A DNA stretch of 64,000 bases from Chinchilla lanigera. Taxonomy: Eukaryota; Chordata; Mammalia; Rodentia; Chinchillidae. Positions 1 to 12,235 of the stretch are shown here, piece after piece. The notes under the pieces are model-generated. The model was not told where the DNA came from. It made no database searches and saw only the letters and a list, made by a program, of their open reading frames with translations. The position numbers were made by a program, and so were the translations under genes. Location: assembly GCF_000276665.1 (NCBI RefSeq), contig NW_004955416.1, positions 3,112,408 to 3,176,407 of the forward strand, read 5' to 3'. Position 1 is the stretch's first letter. Each line of letters begins with the position of its first letter.

Positions 1-1849
1 ACTTGAAATAACACATTAGGAGGACATGACATTACTCTACGCATCACTCCTGGAGCAGCACTGATGCAGTTTTATAGTGGACTGGGACAAGGATTAAATT
101 ATCACCCCCTCCCGATTACAGAACTGCCAGTTTATTGTAATATGTTACTGCAGAGAAAGCAGAGAGAGCTCATCTGATACTAGCTGAAATGTTGCATGCA
201 ACTTAATATACTGTGGGTTTTGTCCAACTAATGATGGTGGATATAATGTTCAAAAGAGTTTTAGGATCACGTGTATTAAGATAAAGAGAAGCTATGCCTT
301 CTTAAGCCAAGGGAAAGGTCTAAAGTATATTCTCAACAACCCAATTGCCTACAGACATGTTACTCTGTGCTTGTTTATCTCACTTGCTTTCCTTGGTCTG
401 CCTTATGATTTTGCCTTTTTCTCTTTGACTATTTAACATCACGCAAGAACACCAACATCTCTAACCAATATCACAGTGTATTTAAATCCAAGAAATTGAT
501 ATTCAGCCACAGCTTATTCTATGCAAATATCTGTGTTGAAAGGTTTATAAAAACAGAAGAACTTCCAGTTTTCAAGGGGTTCACATTTCTCAAGGAATTT
601 TCTTTTCAGTGTCTATTTCTCCCACATAGCAAGTTAGAATTGGTCTATGTGGACCTTTTTGAAAAAAAAATATTTTTCTAGTTTATATTTTATTTGAGCC
701 CTTTCATTTGGTTTTGTTTGATTTTTTTTAATTATCTCTGTATCTTGTCATATATTTTGCTTCCAACTCTGGAAGGTTATTTAAAAATTAAGTAAGTCCT
801 TTAGTGTATTCTCTTTAATGAACTATTGAGCAACATAACAACTGTTTTGATATTGAACAGTTAAGTCATATCTTATGGGGAATAGTGAAAGCTTACTCCA
901 GTACAAAAGCAAAACAAACAGACACTAATTCTGTAATGCATCTGTGAGATGCAGTTCAAATTATTTATCCCTTGAGAATCACTGGCTATACAATATAGAG
1001 AAAAGCACCTTTCAAGGGAATAACCTAACACAGGCATTTCTCCTTATCAATGCCAGTATTAATCTTTGTTGAAGCCTACATGGAGGGTAATGCTCCCAGT
1101 AAATCTGGTGACCTGGGTAGTTTGTACATTCAATGACATGTACTAAAATAGCAAATCAACTTTTTAGCTTTAGAAGGCTCTTGGGCTTTCTTTAATCAGA
1201 CTATTGATTCTCTTGCCCAATTGCTGTTACTACCAAACACAGATGCACAACTCTGGCATACACTATTCATGATCAAAATCAGCCAGGAACATTAACTTTT
1301 CACTTGTACACACTCAAGCACTCTGGAATCTATCTTAAGAAGCTGAGAACTGTCATCAAAATCATTGCTCTGGCACTGTCCTCTGTTATCAAAAAATAAT
1401 AAACTGATGTAAATATTCTTTTCTTGTTTCCCTGGGCCATAAATGATAATGTTTTAGATTATAAGGACTTAAAAATTAAAAAGGAACATAAAGATTAAGA
1501 TATATTATGTTCATATACCAACTCTTTATTATGAATTATAAATACATATGTACTGACATATAACAATAAAAATAAAAATTAAAGAAAGATGGAAAGAATC
1601 AAAATATAAGAAATATAAACCATATTGCATTTAGTTGTCAATATTTTCTTTTTCTGTCCTTTTCCCCAAAAGTAACCCTTAGTCTTGCTTTCTTATGTGT
1701 CCTTCCATATTCATTATATAGACTTTATGTATCCATTTCTATGTATCATCTATATCTGTCATTCTTTTAGAAAGCAAATATTGGCAGATTTTATACATTA
1801 TTAATAAATCAATTTTGTACACTGAAAACTGTCTGTTGAAGAACTCCAG

Positions 1850-1850
<1 letters not shown>
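1..1850. other. AT-rich unique sequence, no gene seen
   Basis: No coding signal and no repeat family that I recognise. The only open frame (496-681, 61 codons) runs through T-rich sequence and has no conserved motif. Confidence 0.6.

Positions 1851-1889
<39 letters not shown>
1851..1889. repeat. (AT)n microsatellite
   Basis: Uninterrupted alternating A/T for about 38 bases, seen directly. Its length is likely to vary between individuals. Confidence 0.95.
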
Positions 1890-1890
<1 letters not shown>

Positions 1891-2088
1891 CTGTCAAAGA
1901 GGTATAATATCATTCCTTACTCCAAAGTCTGTTCTATACATAGGTACTTATGCTAAAAGATATAATATGGAAAAATACATCATTTACAACTGAATGCAGT
2001 ATTCAGTTCTACATGTCTTGAATTGTTTACTTTGCTAATCTGTTTTTGTCTTAAAAACGTAAAACAGTATCACTTAAGTGACCAGTTA

Positions 2089-2187
2089 TTTTTTGTTGTG
2101 TTGTTTTCCTTCTGGTATCAGGAATCGAACTCAGGACCTTATACTTGCCAGGCAGGAACTGTGCCACTGAGCTAAATCTCCAGCCCC
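2089..2187 (-). mobile_element. ID-family SINE (tRNA-Ala derived), complete
   Basis: The reverse complement begins GGGGCTGGAGATTTAGCTCA and carries a Pol III A box (TTAGCTCAGTGG) and B box (GAGTTCGATTC), as expected of ID elements. The T-rich stretch at 2089-2110 is the oligo(A) tail on the other strand. An exact 14-base target-site duplication, TAAGTGACCAGTTA, flanks it at 2075-2088 and 2188-2201, so this is a clean LINE-mediated insertion. Confidence 0.95.
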
Positions 2188-2408
2188 TAAGTGACCAGTT
2201 AGAACAATGAAGACTATGAAAGTACTTTACACTGGCTTATGAATATTGTTTTATGATATAGTAACTATATCATCAAAAACACTAGCAAGCACTTCTTCAA
2301 CCAGGAGATCAAGAATAACTAATGTCATGTTGATAATTTACTAGTGAATAGGTCACACTGACAGCGTGTAATCAGTCAAAGTCACCAAACATTAAAATAA
2401 TACACTTA

Positions 2409-2506
2409 GGGGCTGGGGGTTTAGCTCAGTGACACAGCGCTTGCCTGGCAAGTGCAAGGTCATGAGTTCGATTCCCAGTACTGGAAAAAAACAAAAAAAG
2501 AAAAAA
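2409..2506 (+). mobile_element. ID-family SINE, complete
   Basis: Starts GGGGCTGGGGGTTTAGCTCA, with B box GAGTTCGATTC and body end CCCAGTACTGG, then an A-rich tail interrupted by C and G. The target-site duplication AATACACTTA lies at 2399-2408 and 2507-2516. The open frame at 2429-2665 starts inside this SINE and is not a gene. Confidence 0.95.
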
Positions 2507-2899
2507 AATACACTTATTTGTGAAAGTCTGAATGGCTGTAAGCTTAGCTATAGAAATAACTGCATATTAGTAGACACAATAATTTTATTTCAAATCAACA
2601 ATACAGAAAAGTTTACAATAATTTACAAATTTGGCATGTGTAACTGTTGTGCTAACTCTGCCTAAAAGTTCTCCAGAGTGAGAGTGTGAAGGGATGTGAA
2701 TAGTGCTTCTCAGGCTGATTGCACAGGGACAAAAGTGCCAGCAAAGTAGCTGTAGAAAAGGAAGGATGGCAGCTAGGTAGGAAATGTTTCTAGATGAAGA
2801 AAAAGGATTCAGATTTGGGAAGTTAGTAAGAAATTACTTGGAAATTCACTAAGTGAGTGGAAGTATCCATAGGAATGTCAGCCAGTTGACCATGAAGTA

Positions 2900-3115
2900 C
2901 TGGAGCACCTGCTTTCCTACTTTGGGCCTCTGTAAGTGGTGCCCCTTTTTACCTGAAATGCCCTTCTTTCCCTTTTCATTCACCCTCTTCACTTCCGGAC
3001 CATTCAGTTCAGTGTTACCTTTTGTGGGAATCTTACCTAACTTTCCAAGCTGAACTAGGTGTCCTTGAAATGTACCTCCCCCACCCATTCCCCTACACTG
3101 GAATGTTGGACTTGC
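2900..3115 (+). mobile_element. L2-like LINE fragment
   Basis: The order of phrases (TTTGGGCCTCTGTA, then TGAAATGCCCTTC, CATTCAGTTCAGTGTTACC, and AAGCTGAACTAGGTG) follows the 3' part of ancient mammalian L2 copies. It is heavily diverged. The open frames across it on both strands (2849-3163 minus, 2853-3053 plus) are accidental. Confidence 0.5.
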
Positions 3116-4931
3116 TGTGTTAGTGGGACACATCTGTTGACTTGAAATATGTGTTTTCTGCACTAGTTTGTGAATGTTTTTCTGCTATGAACTCTGGCTT
3201 TTGTTTGTTAGTTTGTTTGTTTGAATCTCTCTGTGATCTGTGATTATGTCGTTGTGCAGTCACAGTAAACATGCTTTCTCTACTGGCAGAATAGCAGGCC
3301 TGGAAACATGAGGAAGGGCACCCATCTTGAAGCCACTCAAGTATTTGACAGGTTATCAACAGAAAAGAACCTAGACTCTAATATTTTGTGATTCAGTGCA
3401 AATACCATGAGGCATGGGCAATCCTTGATTAATACTTTGCATTATTCAGATCCTAACACTTGACCTACACACAATCTACAAACACACAGAAGATCTTAGG
3501 GAATTGAAGGAAACTAGTGACACAAAGATGACAAATTTTAAGGAAATAAAACTTCAAAGGAAAGGAAAGAAACTGGTGCTCTGGAGGGGCCTAGAAGAAA
3601 AGGCAATTTAATAAAAGTCTTCAAGGCTAGACAAAACATTTCTATTTGCACTGAAAAGAGAAGAGAAAATGAACATAAAATGACTGAAAAGAAAAATTAC
3701 TTATCAGTTACAATTGTTTATCTGGAGGATACATTTAGGGAGGTGGTCATACAACCATATTCAAAATAGATTTTTATCTGCTGGAGTGAGTTCATGCTGA
3801 AGCCTGTATGAAGTTGAGTCAGAGCTAAATGATTGCCGCTTTGTCCAGCCTTAAAATTCAATGATTCCATTGGCGAGAGTATATTTCTCCTTATAACATT
3901 TATCTGGGAGATGTGTGATTCTCAAAGAAAACTTTGAGATAAAGCATTACTGTCTGGATCTTCCCAAATGATCTCCTTTAAGTTGTTCTATACGCTTGAG
4001 ACTCTGATGCTCATGAATCACTGCTAATCTCTTAGAAACATATTTCTCTAGATAAGATCAGTTTCTTTCAGAATACAGAGGAGAGCGGACTGCATTTCTT
4101 TAATGTTTCTATTGAGAATACATATAGACATTTATTTGAGACAGAAGTTAAGAATACTTGGGGTTGGTATGTGGTTCATAAACGGGCAGTTCTTTGCAAA
4201 CAAATTCAACCAGTCCCAAAGAGCAACTGGCTTGTTTCTAGTGGAATTATGTGTTCAGACAAAAGCACCCCTTATAACTTTTTCTTTACTCACATTTGCC
4301 AATCACCACTAAATTGAACAAAATCTACCTGTTTTGTTAGCCTGTTAACTCCTTCTTATGATAGTTTATAGCAATCTCTGAAGATATGGTACATAACAAT
4401 ATTAATATTATAAAAGATTTATTTCAGGTGCTATTTAACTAGTTCTGAAAGCATTTAGAGTTTTCTAACAGTCAAATAAATCCTGTTATGCCATTTCAAG
4501 GACTGTGAAGTCGGTTCTGAGCAACTGCAGAAGGAAAGCTTTCTTTCTTTTTTGATTATTTCTATATTTAGATCCCTGGAAGAAAAAGTCAATCCAGACG
4601 AACTAAAAACAAAAGGCAAGATGAGCACAGTCAAGTTTCCTTTTGACCTTATAGTTCTGATACACAACTGGCCAATTTTTACTTAAAAAATAAACCCTCA
4701 CAACTCAACTCTCCCCCTTTTCAGAAGGGGAAAAAAAGCCTGAGGCAAACATAATCAACTATTCTAGGAAAAATTTAAAATATGTATGCAGCCACAGGGA
4801 ATTCCAGTATTTGAGCAGAAATGCACAGTTCCAACATCAAGCTGCTGTTAGGGTTACAGTGCTCTGACCACTTAGGCTGAAAGTGAAAGAGGCATTAATT
4901 AAGTAATAACGATCAAGGTATGGGGCATTTC
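3116..4931. other. Unique sequence, no gene seen
   Basis: Short open frames (3120-3359 minus, 4103-4312 plus, 4455-4667 minus) have no recognisable domains. A small GTTTGTTTG run lies near 3203-3222. I see no RNA gene or repeat that I can name. Confidence 0.55.
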
Positions 4932-5015
4932 CTGGGGATTAATGACCAGCTGGGGGAGTTGATAGCCTACAGTGCAGCCAAGGGCCATTAACCCCAGCTG
5001 GTCATCAATTCTTGG
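4932..5015 (+). other. Long imperfect hairpin, pre-miRNA-sized
   Basis: 4938-4955 and 4992-5009 are complementary at 17 of 18 positions (left arm ATTAATGACCAGCTGGGG). Pairing continues inward with 4959-4967 against 4983-4991 (8 of 9, including one G-U), after a 3-base bulge at 4956-4958, and leaves a 15-base loop at 4968-4982. Outward, 4932-4937 pair with 5010-5015 when G-U wobbles are allowed. This stem would form best in a plus-strand transcript. Both arms contain CAGCTG (an E-box) next to ATTAAT/ATCAAT, so a DNA-level regulatory palindrome is an alternative. I do not recognise a known miRNA or MITE. Confidence 0.6.
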
Positions 5016-6336
5016 TCCCTGTGTTATAGTCATTATTGCTATCATAAGCCAAAAATGAAAAGCAAATGGGTCTATGGATTACTTTTATGGATGATGCAGT
5101 TTCAATTGGTATCTACAGGGCATTCCTGGAGAATGAATGCTCTGTCCATGAGCCAATCAGGTGCTTTGACATTCCATTCTACTTAGGATGCTGCCTGGGA
5201 GGAATGGAGGGCAAATGAGGTAGGCAGCCAACGGTTGAAAAGTTTCAGGTCTCTGTTGACACTTGAGAGCTATTGAAACCATAAGATCACACAGAGGCAG
5301 GTTGGGGACAGGAAAGGAAATGTGCTGTGGAGTTAGGTGGGTGTGCTTTCTTGTGGATGCCCTAGTTTAGTGCCTTTATGGGAAGTGAAGAAAAATCATT
5401 GGATAGTAATGAGACTCCTAGAAGACAGAAAATGCCAATTTGCAGGAGGAAAAGAGAGAGATGAAAGGACAATGTACTCTATTGGAATTGATAAAAACAT
5501 TAAAAATAAAGAATGCAGAGGGACTGTCAGACTATAGTGATCAACTTGGACAGATAGAAATTAATTATATTTGGTTTAAAAAGCTGCTTCTGCAGCCATG
5601 GTCAATTTTAAAAAGCACATTAGAAAATATCTCAAACTGACTTTCCAATTACTATGTCTGGCAGCCTAGTGTGTTGAAACAAAACTCATTTTAAATGGGT
5701 AAGCACATTCAATATTGACTGACACTATTTTCAAAATTCATAAATTTAGTCCCAGTCAAGCCATTTTGAAGGTGATTCAGAGGAGAGATGACCTCTGCCA
5801 AAGGACAACAATATTAATGGGAATGCTTCCCATCAAATTAATTGTCTCAACTAAAGGCTGCAGGAGGACAGTACATCTATGCTCACGTTGCAAGATGTGG
5901 GGAGCAAAGCGAAAGTGAATTAAAAAGGATTTGGTACCAGAGTTTCCATTTTAATTGTAGAATTTTACAGAACCAACAGTCAAATCCATCTTTTCCATAG
6001 TGACGTAGAGATACTTTCTAGGAGAGATATGCCAGAAATAGACATTGGGTTTCAGAACAGTTCTTTTATACTATGAACACTTAAAACTATAACTTTCTAG
6101 TGAAGAGGAGCTGTTTGCAAAGCAAATATAGGTACCACATATGGTATGTTCATATATATATATATACATACCTGTCCTCCTCCCACTTTATCAGAAGCTG
6201 GGTTCAAGGAAGATAAACGAATAACAATGACAAAATAATGAAAAAACCTCAGTGCCTCAGTGGTAAATAATAAAAGCATATTTTATTAAATATGTAAAAA
6301 TGACATCACTTTCTTTTCAGGCTGTGTTTTCATCAG
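5016..6336. other. Unique sequence, no gene seen
   Basis: Only short open frames without recognisable products (such as 5337-5537, 5440-5640 and 5715-5918). A short (TA)n run lies at 6151-6170. Confidence 0.55.
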
Positions 6337-6516
6337 CCTTCCTTCCTTCCTTCTTTCCTTCCTTCCTTCTTTCCTTCCTTCCTTCNNNNNNNNNNNNNNN
6401 NNNNNNNNNNNNNNNNNNNNNNNNNNNNNNNNNNNNNNNNNNNNNNNNNNNNNNNNNNNNNNNNNNNNNNNNNNNNNNNNNNNNNTTCCTTCCTTCCTTC
6501 CTTCCTTCCTTCCTTC
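6337..6516. repeat. (CCTT)n microsatellite interrupted by a 100-N assembly gap
   Basis: Tetranucleotide CCTT/TTCC repeats occupy both edges. Bases 6386-6485 are exactly 100 Ns, the conventional placeholder for a gap of unknown size, so the true repeat length is unknown. Open frames reported through the Ns on either strand are artefacts. Confidence 0.95.
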
Positions 6517-7436
6517 TGTCTAAGATAGGAAAACATTTCAAGGGAAAGAGGAATCAATTTTCTTAAGGTGGACCTTATTTTAAACACAGCAGGCAGTATA
6601 ATCTGGATCCAGTTATATTTCTGCGACTCCCCATTATGAGAAAAATTCCAGCCTATGAGTGGTAATCTTTGAATGTTTGAAATTCTCTTTAATTCATCTA
6701 ATATTCTTCTTTCTGTGTTCCTGGATCATTAAGATGGATAGGAGAAATTCACTATGTAATCTGTTTGCATTATCCACCTACTACCCACCTACTATCCAGT
6801 AATATAATAAATGTGAAGAAAATAAATCATGTTGAGTTAATTATTTTTAACTTTTTTCACTTTCATCTCTTCTAAAACCTTGTCCGCCTTCAGGGTTTCC
6901 GATATTCGCCCAAATGGATGACTTCCAAATCTCCACTTTCAGCTCCGTTCTCCTACCCAAACTTCAGTCTTGAATTTACAATAGGCCTTGAAACCTTTAT
7001 GTCTTGTGGTCCTGCCAACTCCTGATATTCAATAGCTCCCAAGCCAAAATCAGCACATTTCCACTAACCTCACTCCTCTGTTTGAAATAACACTTTCCAC
7101 TTCCAGAACTGGAATTATCCCACTCATTCATCCAAAAGACCTTGAAGCTATCCTTGATTCTGACTTTTCCTCATACTGTATAACTGGATTGACACTGAGT
7201 CCTTAGCTTCTTTGTATGCAGAGCACAGAACACTTTTCTTTAGGTTTCCTTTATCTTTCTTCCCCCGCCTTACATTGTCACCAGATGAATGGGCTGGTGC
7301 AAACATGAGGGAATTTTCTCCTGGTTAGGTCGTCCTCTTCAATATTTTAACCAGTGATGTGCATTAAATATATAAGACACTATCAAATAGGAAGACAGCA
7401 GAGTCTGAAAAAGACAGTGAACAATTTGTATGCAAT
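6517..7436. other. Unique sequence, no gene seen
   Basis: No repeat or gene recognised. It includes a short tandem of TACTACCCACC-like text near 6778-6796. Confidence 0.5.
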
Positions 7437-7770
7437 GTTAGTTACTTTCCCATCACTGTGACAAAATATCTGGTACTCACAACATAAAGTTTAACAGCTG
7501 AGTTTCAGTTCATGGTCAGTTGGCTCCAAGGAAGAAACAGCATAGTAGAATGGCATGGCTGCAGAAAACTATTTAACTCCTTAAACAGCCAAGAAGCAGA
7601 GAGAGAAGGGGCAAGGATAGATCCTTGTAGCTCCTGCCTCCTGTGATCCACCTCCAGCTAGGACCCAGCACCCAGCAGTCAGCTACTGAACTTACTTCTG
7701 GATGTGTTCACTGATGACTATAGTGCCCCTTGATCCAATCACATTCCAAATGTACGAGATATGGCAGGGA
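7437..7770 (-). mobile_element. MaLR-type solo LTR, reversed and diverged
   Basis: Read on the minus strand, the left edge gives ...TTTGTCACAGTGATGGGAAAG then TAACTAAC, the usual 3' end of this rodent/mammalian LTR family. GAAGCAGAGAGAG and the CACCTCCAGC block are other family landmarks, and the minus-strand 5' end has GGAATGTGATTGGATCAAGG. The same family occurs in plus orientation at 14450, 39641 and 51985. The boundaries are approximate. Confidence 0.65.
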
Positions 7771-8803
7771 GGGGCGTTTCAGATATAAAGCACACTGTGT
7801 GATTAAATAAGAAGGCACAAAATACAGCCTCACTATTTCCTTGCCTTCCAAACTCTATGGGTCTCCATTGCCTTCAACCTTGGCATCCATGCCTCAGCCT
7901 GCACACTATTCTTCATGTCTCAGAGACCCTATATTCTAGGCTACCCACCAACTTTTTACACTTTAATACTTTAATACTTTTCTCAAGGGATTCTATCAAG
8001 GGGTTCAGTAGAAATCACCTTCTAAAAAAATATTTTACTGTTCTTATAGCCACAGATTTCAGTACTAGTTTGAGTGTTGTATTTTCTCTATAGCTTTCCT
8101 CAAGGCCCTCAGTATTCCTAATGATTCCTCACTTTTGTTTTTAGAGCCTTTTCCTTTAAGTGTTCTATGTGGGATGTAAGACTTACCAGTGACACAAATA
8201 AAGGTGATCTGGAGGTTTTAGATTTTTAGTTGTGAGTAACCTCAGAGTAAATTGGGCCTGTACAACAAGGAAGATAAAAATTCTATGTTTTTCTGCAAGT
8301 GTGAAAATACATGTATCCTACAGAATTGTTGGGAGCACATTTTAGATGAAATTCAGATAAACTGGAACATAACATATTTTCAAAGATGAACAACAAGGAC
8401 AGTGAAGGGAGTTAAACAATCATAAGAGACATTCATAAGGGACAAGAAGAGGGAGTTCTGATAGTCTCCTTTTCCTTCTTTTTTATTTGACTTGCCTGTT
8501 GATTACTCATTAAGAATTAAAGAACTGATACACATTTAGATGTACTATGAACTTATTCATTGCCACAGACCACACTATATTTTCTTACCCTACATTGACT
8601 TGTGTGCATTCATATTTTTACCTGCTTGGTCCTGAAGACCCTTGAGCCTGTAACTTCTGATTTCAAACATGTTTTCAATTGTGAAATTTTAGGCTTCTTT
8701 TCCTCAACATTCATTCTCCTGTCTCTTTGCAAAGTATCATCCTTGGCCAGCTGTAATTTTCCTCACCTGTAACATCCTCCTCTTCTCTCCTCTGTAACTC
8801 TGT
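7771..8803. other. Unique sequence, no gene seen
   Basis: The open frame at 7857-8093 (78 codons) has no recognisable domain. A small ACTTTAATACTTTAATACTT tandem lies near 7958-7979. Confidence 0.5.
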
Positions 8804-8993
8804 ATTTTTTCCAGTACTGGAGATTGAGCTTCATCCCCAACCTTCCCGCTGAGCTACATACCCAACTCCTTTAAGTTTTGAAGCAAGTTCTCACTAAGTC
8901 ATTAATCTGCCATGTTGGCCTTAAAATTCTGATCCTTCTACCTCAGACCATCAGTGTTGGAATCAGGTGTGCACTTCCACCACACCTGGCTCC
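8804..8993 (-). mobile_element. B1-ID composite SINE
   Basis: On the minus strand it begins GGAGCCAGGTGTGGTGGAAG (B1 5' end) and runs through B1 text, followed by an ID-type monomer with a degenerate TGTAGCTCAGCGGG A box and ending CCAGTACTGG. The order B1 then ID matches the composite SINEs known from several rodent families. It is clearly older than the single ID copies. Confidence 0.8.
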
Positions 8994-9599
8994 CCAATTC
9001 TATGCCTACAAAGTCATATTCATTTACTTTGAATCTCACACTATTTGAAGATTATTATCAAAGGGTGCCACTAATAAGCAGCATTTCTTCTGCCTCAGTC
9101 TGGAGTTAAACAACTTTAGAAGTAAAATCAGAATAAGGGGGAAATGTATTGAAGGACCTAGCTTAGAATAGAATAGATTAGGCCTTGTAACTAAGTTACA
9201 AATTGGACAGACCTTTCTGCTTTATGCTAGGCAGCGTGACTTATGTATGGTGGTGGAGAGGAGAATGGGGGCTTTCTTTAGTCAGGGAGCACACAGAGGA
9301 ATGACAGCAGGACTATGCATATTGGATTATTCTTTCCAAATCCCACTGTACCTCTCAAGAGCAGGGGGAAGCTCAGGCTTATACCTTTTGAATTTCTTTC
9401 ATAGGAAGGAGATACTGAGAATGAGATACAGGCATTTCCCACTGACATCAGCAACTTTATTTTCTAATGCTTTTACATGTGTAGGCCTCATAACCCCTCA
9501 AAATAAAATGATGACTGGAAACAGGCATTTACATTGTGTTTGCTCTTTATAAATCCAAAGTGCTCAGCACTGAGAAAAAATAAACATGAAATATAAAGA
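8994..9599. other. Unique sequence, no gene seen
   Basis: The open frame at 9247-9552 (101 codons, plus) has no similarity that I recognise and lies in ordinary-composition DNA. Confidence 0.5.
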
Positions 9600-9707
9600 A
9601 GACTGAATGAGAAGTCTGAAAACTTGCGTTAGGTTCTAGCTCTGTGACTGTGGAGTCTACATGGCTCTGGGTCTCAGTTTCTCAAGTGTGAAATGGGAGA
9701 TTAGCAG
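9600..9707 (-). mobile_element. MIR SINE fragment
   Basis: Contains TAGCTCTGTGACTGTGG, then GGGTCTCAGTTTCTCAAGTG and GAAATGGGAGA. This is the reverse-oriented core of MIR elements (consensus ...GACCTTGGGCAA...CCTCAGTTTCCTCATCTG...). Confidence 0.65.
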
Positions 9708-10849
9708 AAAATTTTAAGAAGAAGCATAGGTCTAAAACAGAATGTGATCAAAATTGATTTCTTGAATAGATTATAGGAATCTATTGAGATATTTAAATAT
9801 ATCTTATTGCTGATCTTGCAGATGTGAACTACTGTAATTGAATTATACTAAGGAAAGAGATTAAACATCTCCATAAGCATCTGATAATGACATAAATGTC
9901 TTTCCTGCATCGTTAGTTCCCATTTGCAGGTGCCCAGAGCTGCCTCCATGGCTTCCTCTTCCTGGATAGGGTCATAGACTCCATCCTTATCCTTTCCTAT
10001 CCTATTTTATCTTTAAAATATTAATGTCCTTCTGTGTGCAAGTTGTGCTAGAGAAGGAGGGTCTGATCTCCCAGTTAACACAATGATTAGAGATTGACAT
10101 CGTGTGTCCATTCAACACAGAAGTTTAGGAAAGTGTTACACACTAGGTGAGGAGATATTTTTAGACATAAAGTCTTTTTCTACTGCCTCTCATAGAATAT
10201 CATAGAACCCTCTGTTGAGTCTTTGCACATCCATAAAACCAGTTCAGCCTGTGTTTGAGAGGTTGTGCATGTGCTTGAGGTTATGTGTCACACACCATGA
10301 ATGTGGGCTGGTAGGGAGGTCTGAGGCTAGTTGTTCCACACCCAGCTGGATTATCCTGTAAAATATCTAAATGTATATAAATCTGTTTGGATTCCCAAGA
10401 GATGGACCAGATAACTGAGAAGGTATTTTTGTTCATCTTTATTTTCTGAGATCTTTTCTACCAAAAAAAAAAAAAAAATTGGGGCCTCACATGTTGGAAC
10501 AATTATCCAAGAATATTTCATCCCTGAGAAAAATATAACCCTTGATTTGCTGCCAAAGCCAGTGAGATCTATGGCAGCTTGCCTTCTGCACACAGACCTT
10601 GCACATTAACACTTTCAGGACCCTAGCAGAGAGCATGTTTCACTGTCTCCTGCAGCTGACTGGTGAATGAGGGATATCTACAAGGACCTCAAAGGTGCCT
10701 CAGGGCACCTGAAGAAAATTTTATCATAAAACGTGTGCTAAATGAGCCCGTTTATTTTTAAAGATACCAGTCACATGCTATAAACACTTTTTTTAAAAAA
10801 CATGAGATTGTGACACAAACCACTAGTTGATCACCCCCTCATTTCCTCC
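9708..10849. other. Unique sequence with a poly(A) run
   Basis: No gene recognised. A 16-base A run lies at 10463-10478 without a SINE body that I can identify next to it. The minus-strand frame at 10351-10593 is low-complexity in its centre because of this run. Confidence 0.5.
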
Positions 10850-11222
10850 ACCTCCTTGACACAAAATACAAATTTCATGTCCCAGCTTCTTTTGCAGTCA
10901 GCAGAGGCTGTGAAACTGACTTCTAGCCAGCAGAATGTTCTCAGAAATGGTGTGTCTCACTTCCTCATCCATCAAAGCTCTCCCACATATGACCCTTCGT
11001 GGTTCTTCCCCCCTGCAGTTGGCCGGGGTGGAATCAACGCAGAATGTAGCGGAGGAACTCCGCACTGAAGGTGGCAGTTTCTCATTCATCTCCGCAAGAC
11101 CTACCCAAAGAGAAACTTCCACGTTAGACTGCTGTGACAAAAAGAATTAAACTTTTGCTATGTTAAACCCCTGAAATTCAGAGGTTGGTCTGTTACCGTG
11201 GTTAGCTCTGCCTTAACTGAAA
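10850..11222 (+). mobile_element. MLT1-like LTR fragment
   Basis: The 3' portion reads GAATTAAACTTTTGCTATG, TTAAACCCCTGAAATTCAGA and GGTTGGTCTGTTACCGTGG. This parallels the LTR ending 'aataaa...ttaagccactgagattt...ggttgtttgttac' of ancient MaLR/ERVL LTRs. The three overlapping small frames here (10856-11150, both strands) are LTR noise. Confidence 0.6.
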
Positions 11223-11489
11223 TAATTAGAATTACACTAATTTTCTTAAAGCCATTATTTACATCGAATAGTTACTAGCTGGATAACACGATTTTTTGTT
11301 ATGCTAAAATCATGTCTAACAGGGTATCACATTGGTTGATTTTAAGGTTTTCCTCTTTTTCACACCTGGCACGTATATCTCAACATTTTCGATTCTCTCT
11401 ATTGTCATCAAACTAGTACCCGTTTGCCTTCTCTTCTTATTCCTTCCTCTTTATTTCTCCCACAAACTCTTCTCCCTTTTTTATTTGAC
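11223..11489. other. Unique sequence, no gene seen
   Basis: AT-rich and pyrimidine-rich sequence; nothing recognised. Confidence 0.5.
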
Positions 11490-12235
11490 ATATTCACTCA
11501 TCTGACTGGTATTACAGGACGCCTTTTGTGTATCTGTCAGGGTTTTACTGGGTACAGAGTTGACAGCTGTAAACAAAACAGTGTTCACTCTATACTGTTC
11601 CTGTGGAGTTTCTGGTGGGGTGTGGGAGATTGATAATAAGCAATAAAAATATATAGATTTTTAATAAATAACTTATGAGGAGTATTATGAAGGGTGTGAA
11701 TAGGGCCCAGGGAAGGACCTTAATAATGGAGGGGTCCTGAGGACTGTTTATGAGATTGTCACTAAAGTTTGTGAGCAGGTGACATTTCAGTTGTGTTTCA
11801 AGAACAGAGGAAAAATAAACCATGGAAGGAGTAGAAGGGAAGCATCTAATTTTTTCAGAATGATTGAAGCAGGAGACTATTTGCAAGTTCAAAGAATTAG
11901 ATGGAGACTCTTGTGACTGTAGATCTGTGGATGATGGAGAAAATGGTATTAAAAATGAAATCAATCGGTTGATACAGTGGTGCACAATGCAAGTGTCATG
12001 GGACACAGTTTAGCTTTTAATAGAATGCAATGTGACATCATTACAATATCCCATAAGTAGGAAAATGAAGCCATTCAATAATATTTTAAAAATACTCTAG
12101 CTTTGTCTGGAAAAAGATAGTGGAAAACCTACAGTTGGAAGTATAAAAATCGAGGAAGAAGCTTTCATAACTGTCCAGGTAAAACATGATGGTAGCTTGG
12201 ACTGGAGAAAAAGAAGCAGAGATTTAGAGATACAC
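11490..12235 (-). mobile_element. L2 LINE 3' region, long antisense copy
   Basis: Plus-strand text follows the reversed L2 3' end: TATTCACTCATCTGACTGG, TATCTGTCAGGGTTTTACTG, GTAAACAAAACAG, GAAGGGTGTGAATAGGGCCC, GTGAGCAGGTGACATTTCAG, and further on AACTGTCCAGGTAAAACATG then TGGTAGCTTGGACTGGAG. About 750 bases of collinear match makes this one of the safest calls. The 138-codon minus-strand frame (11590-12006) lies entirely inside it and is not a host gene. Confidence 0.85.

Noticed and set aside
2409..2506. tRNA-like gene (A and B boxes)
   Set aside because: It is an ID SINE with an A-rich tail and target-site duplication; the same applies to the copies at 2089, 22995, 42715, 48801 and 60921.
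6300..6587. Open frames crossing the CCTT repeat on both strands
   Set aside because: They read through 100 Ns and a tetranucleotide repeat.
11590..12006. 138-codon minus-strand open frame
   Set aside because: It lies wholly inside the antisense L2 3' region, which is non-coding in that element.
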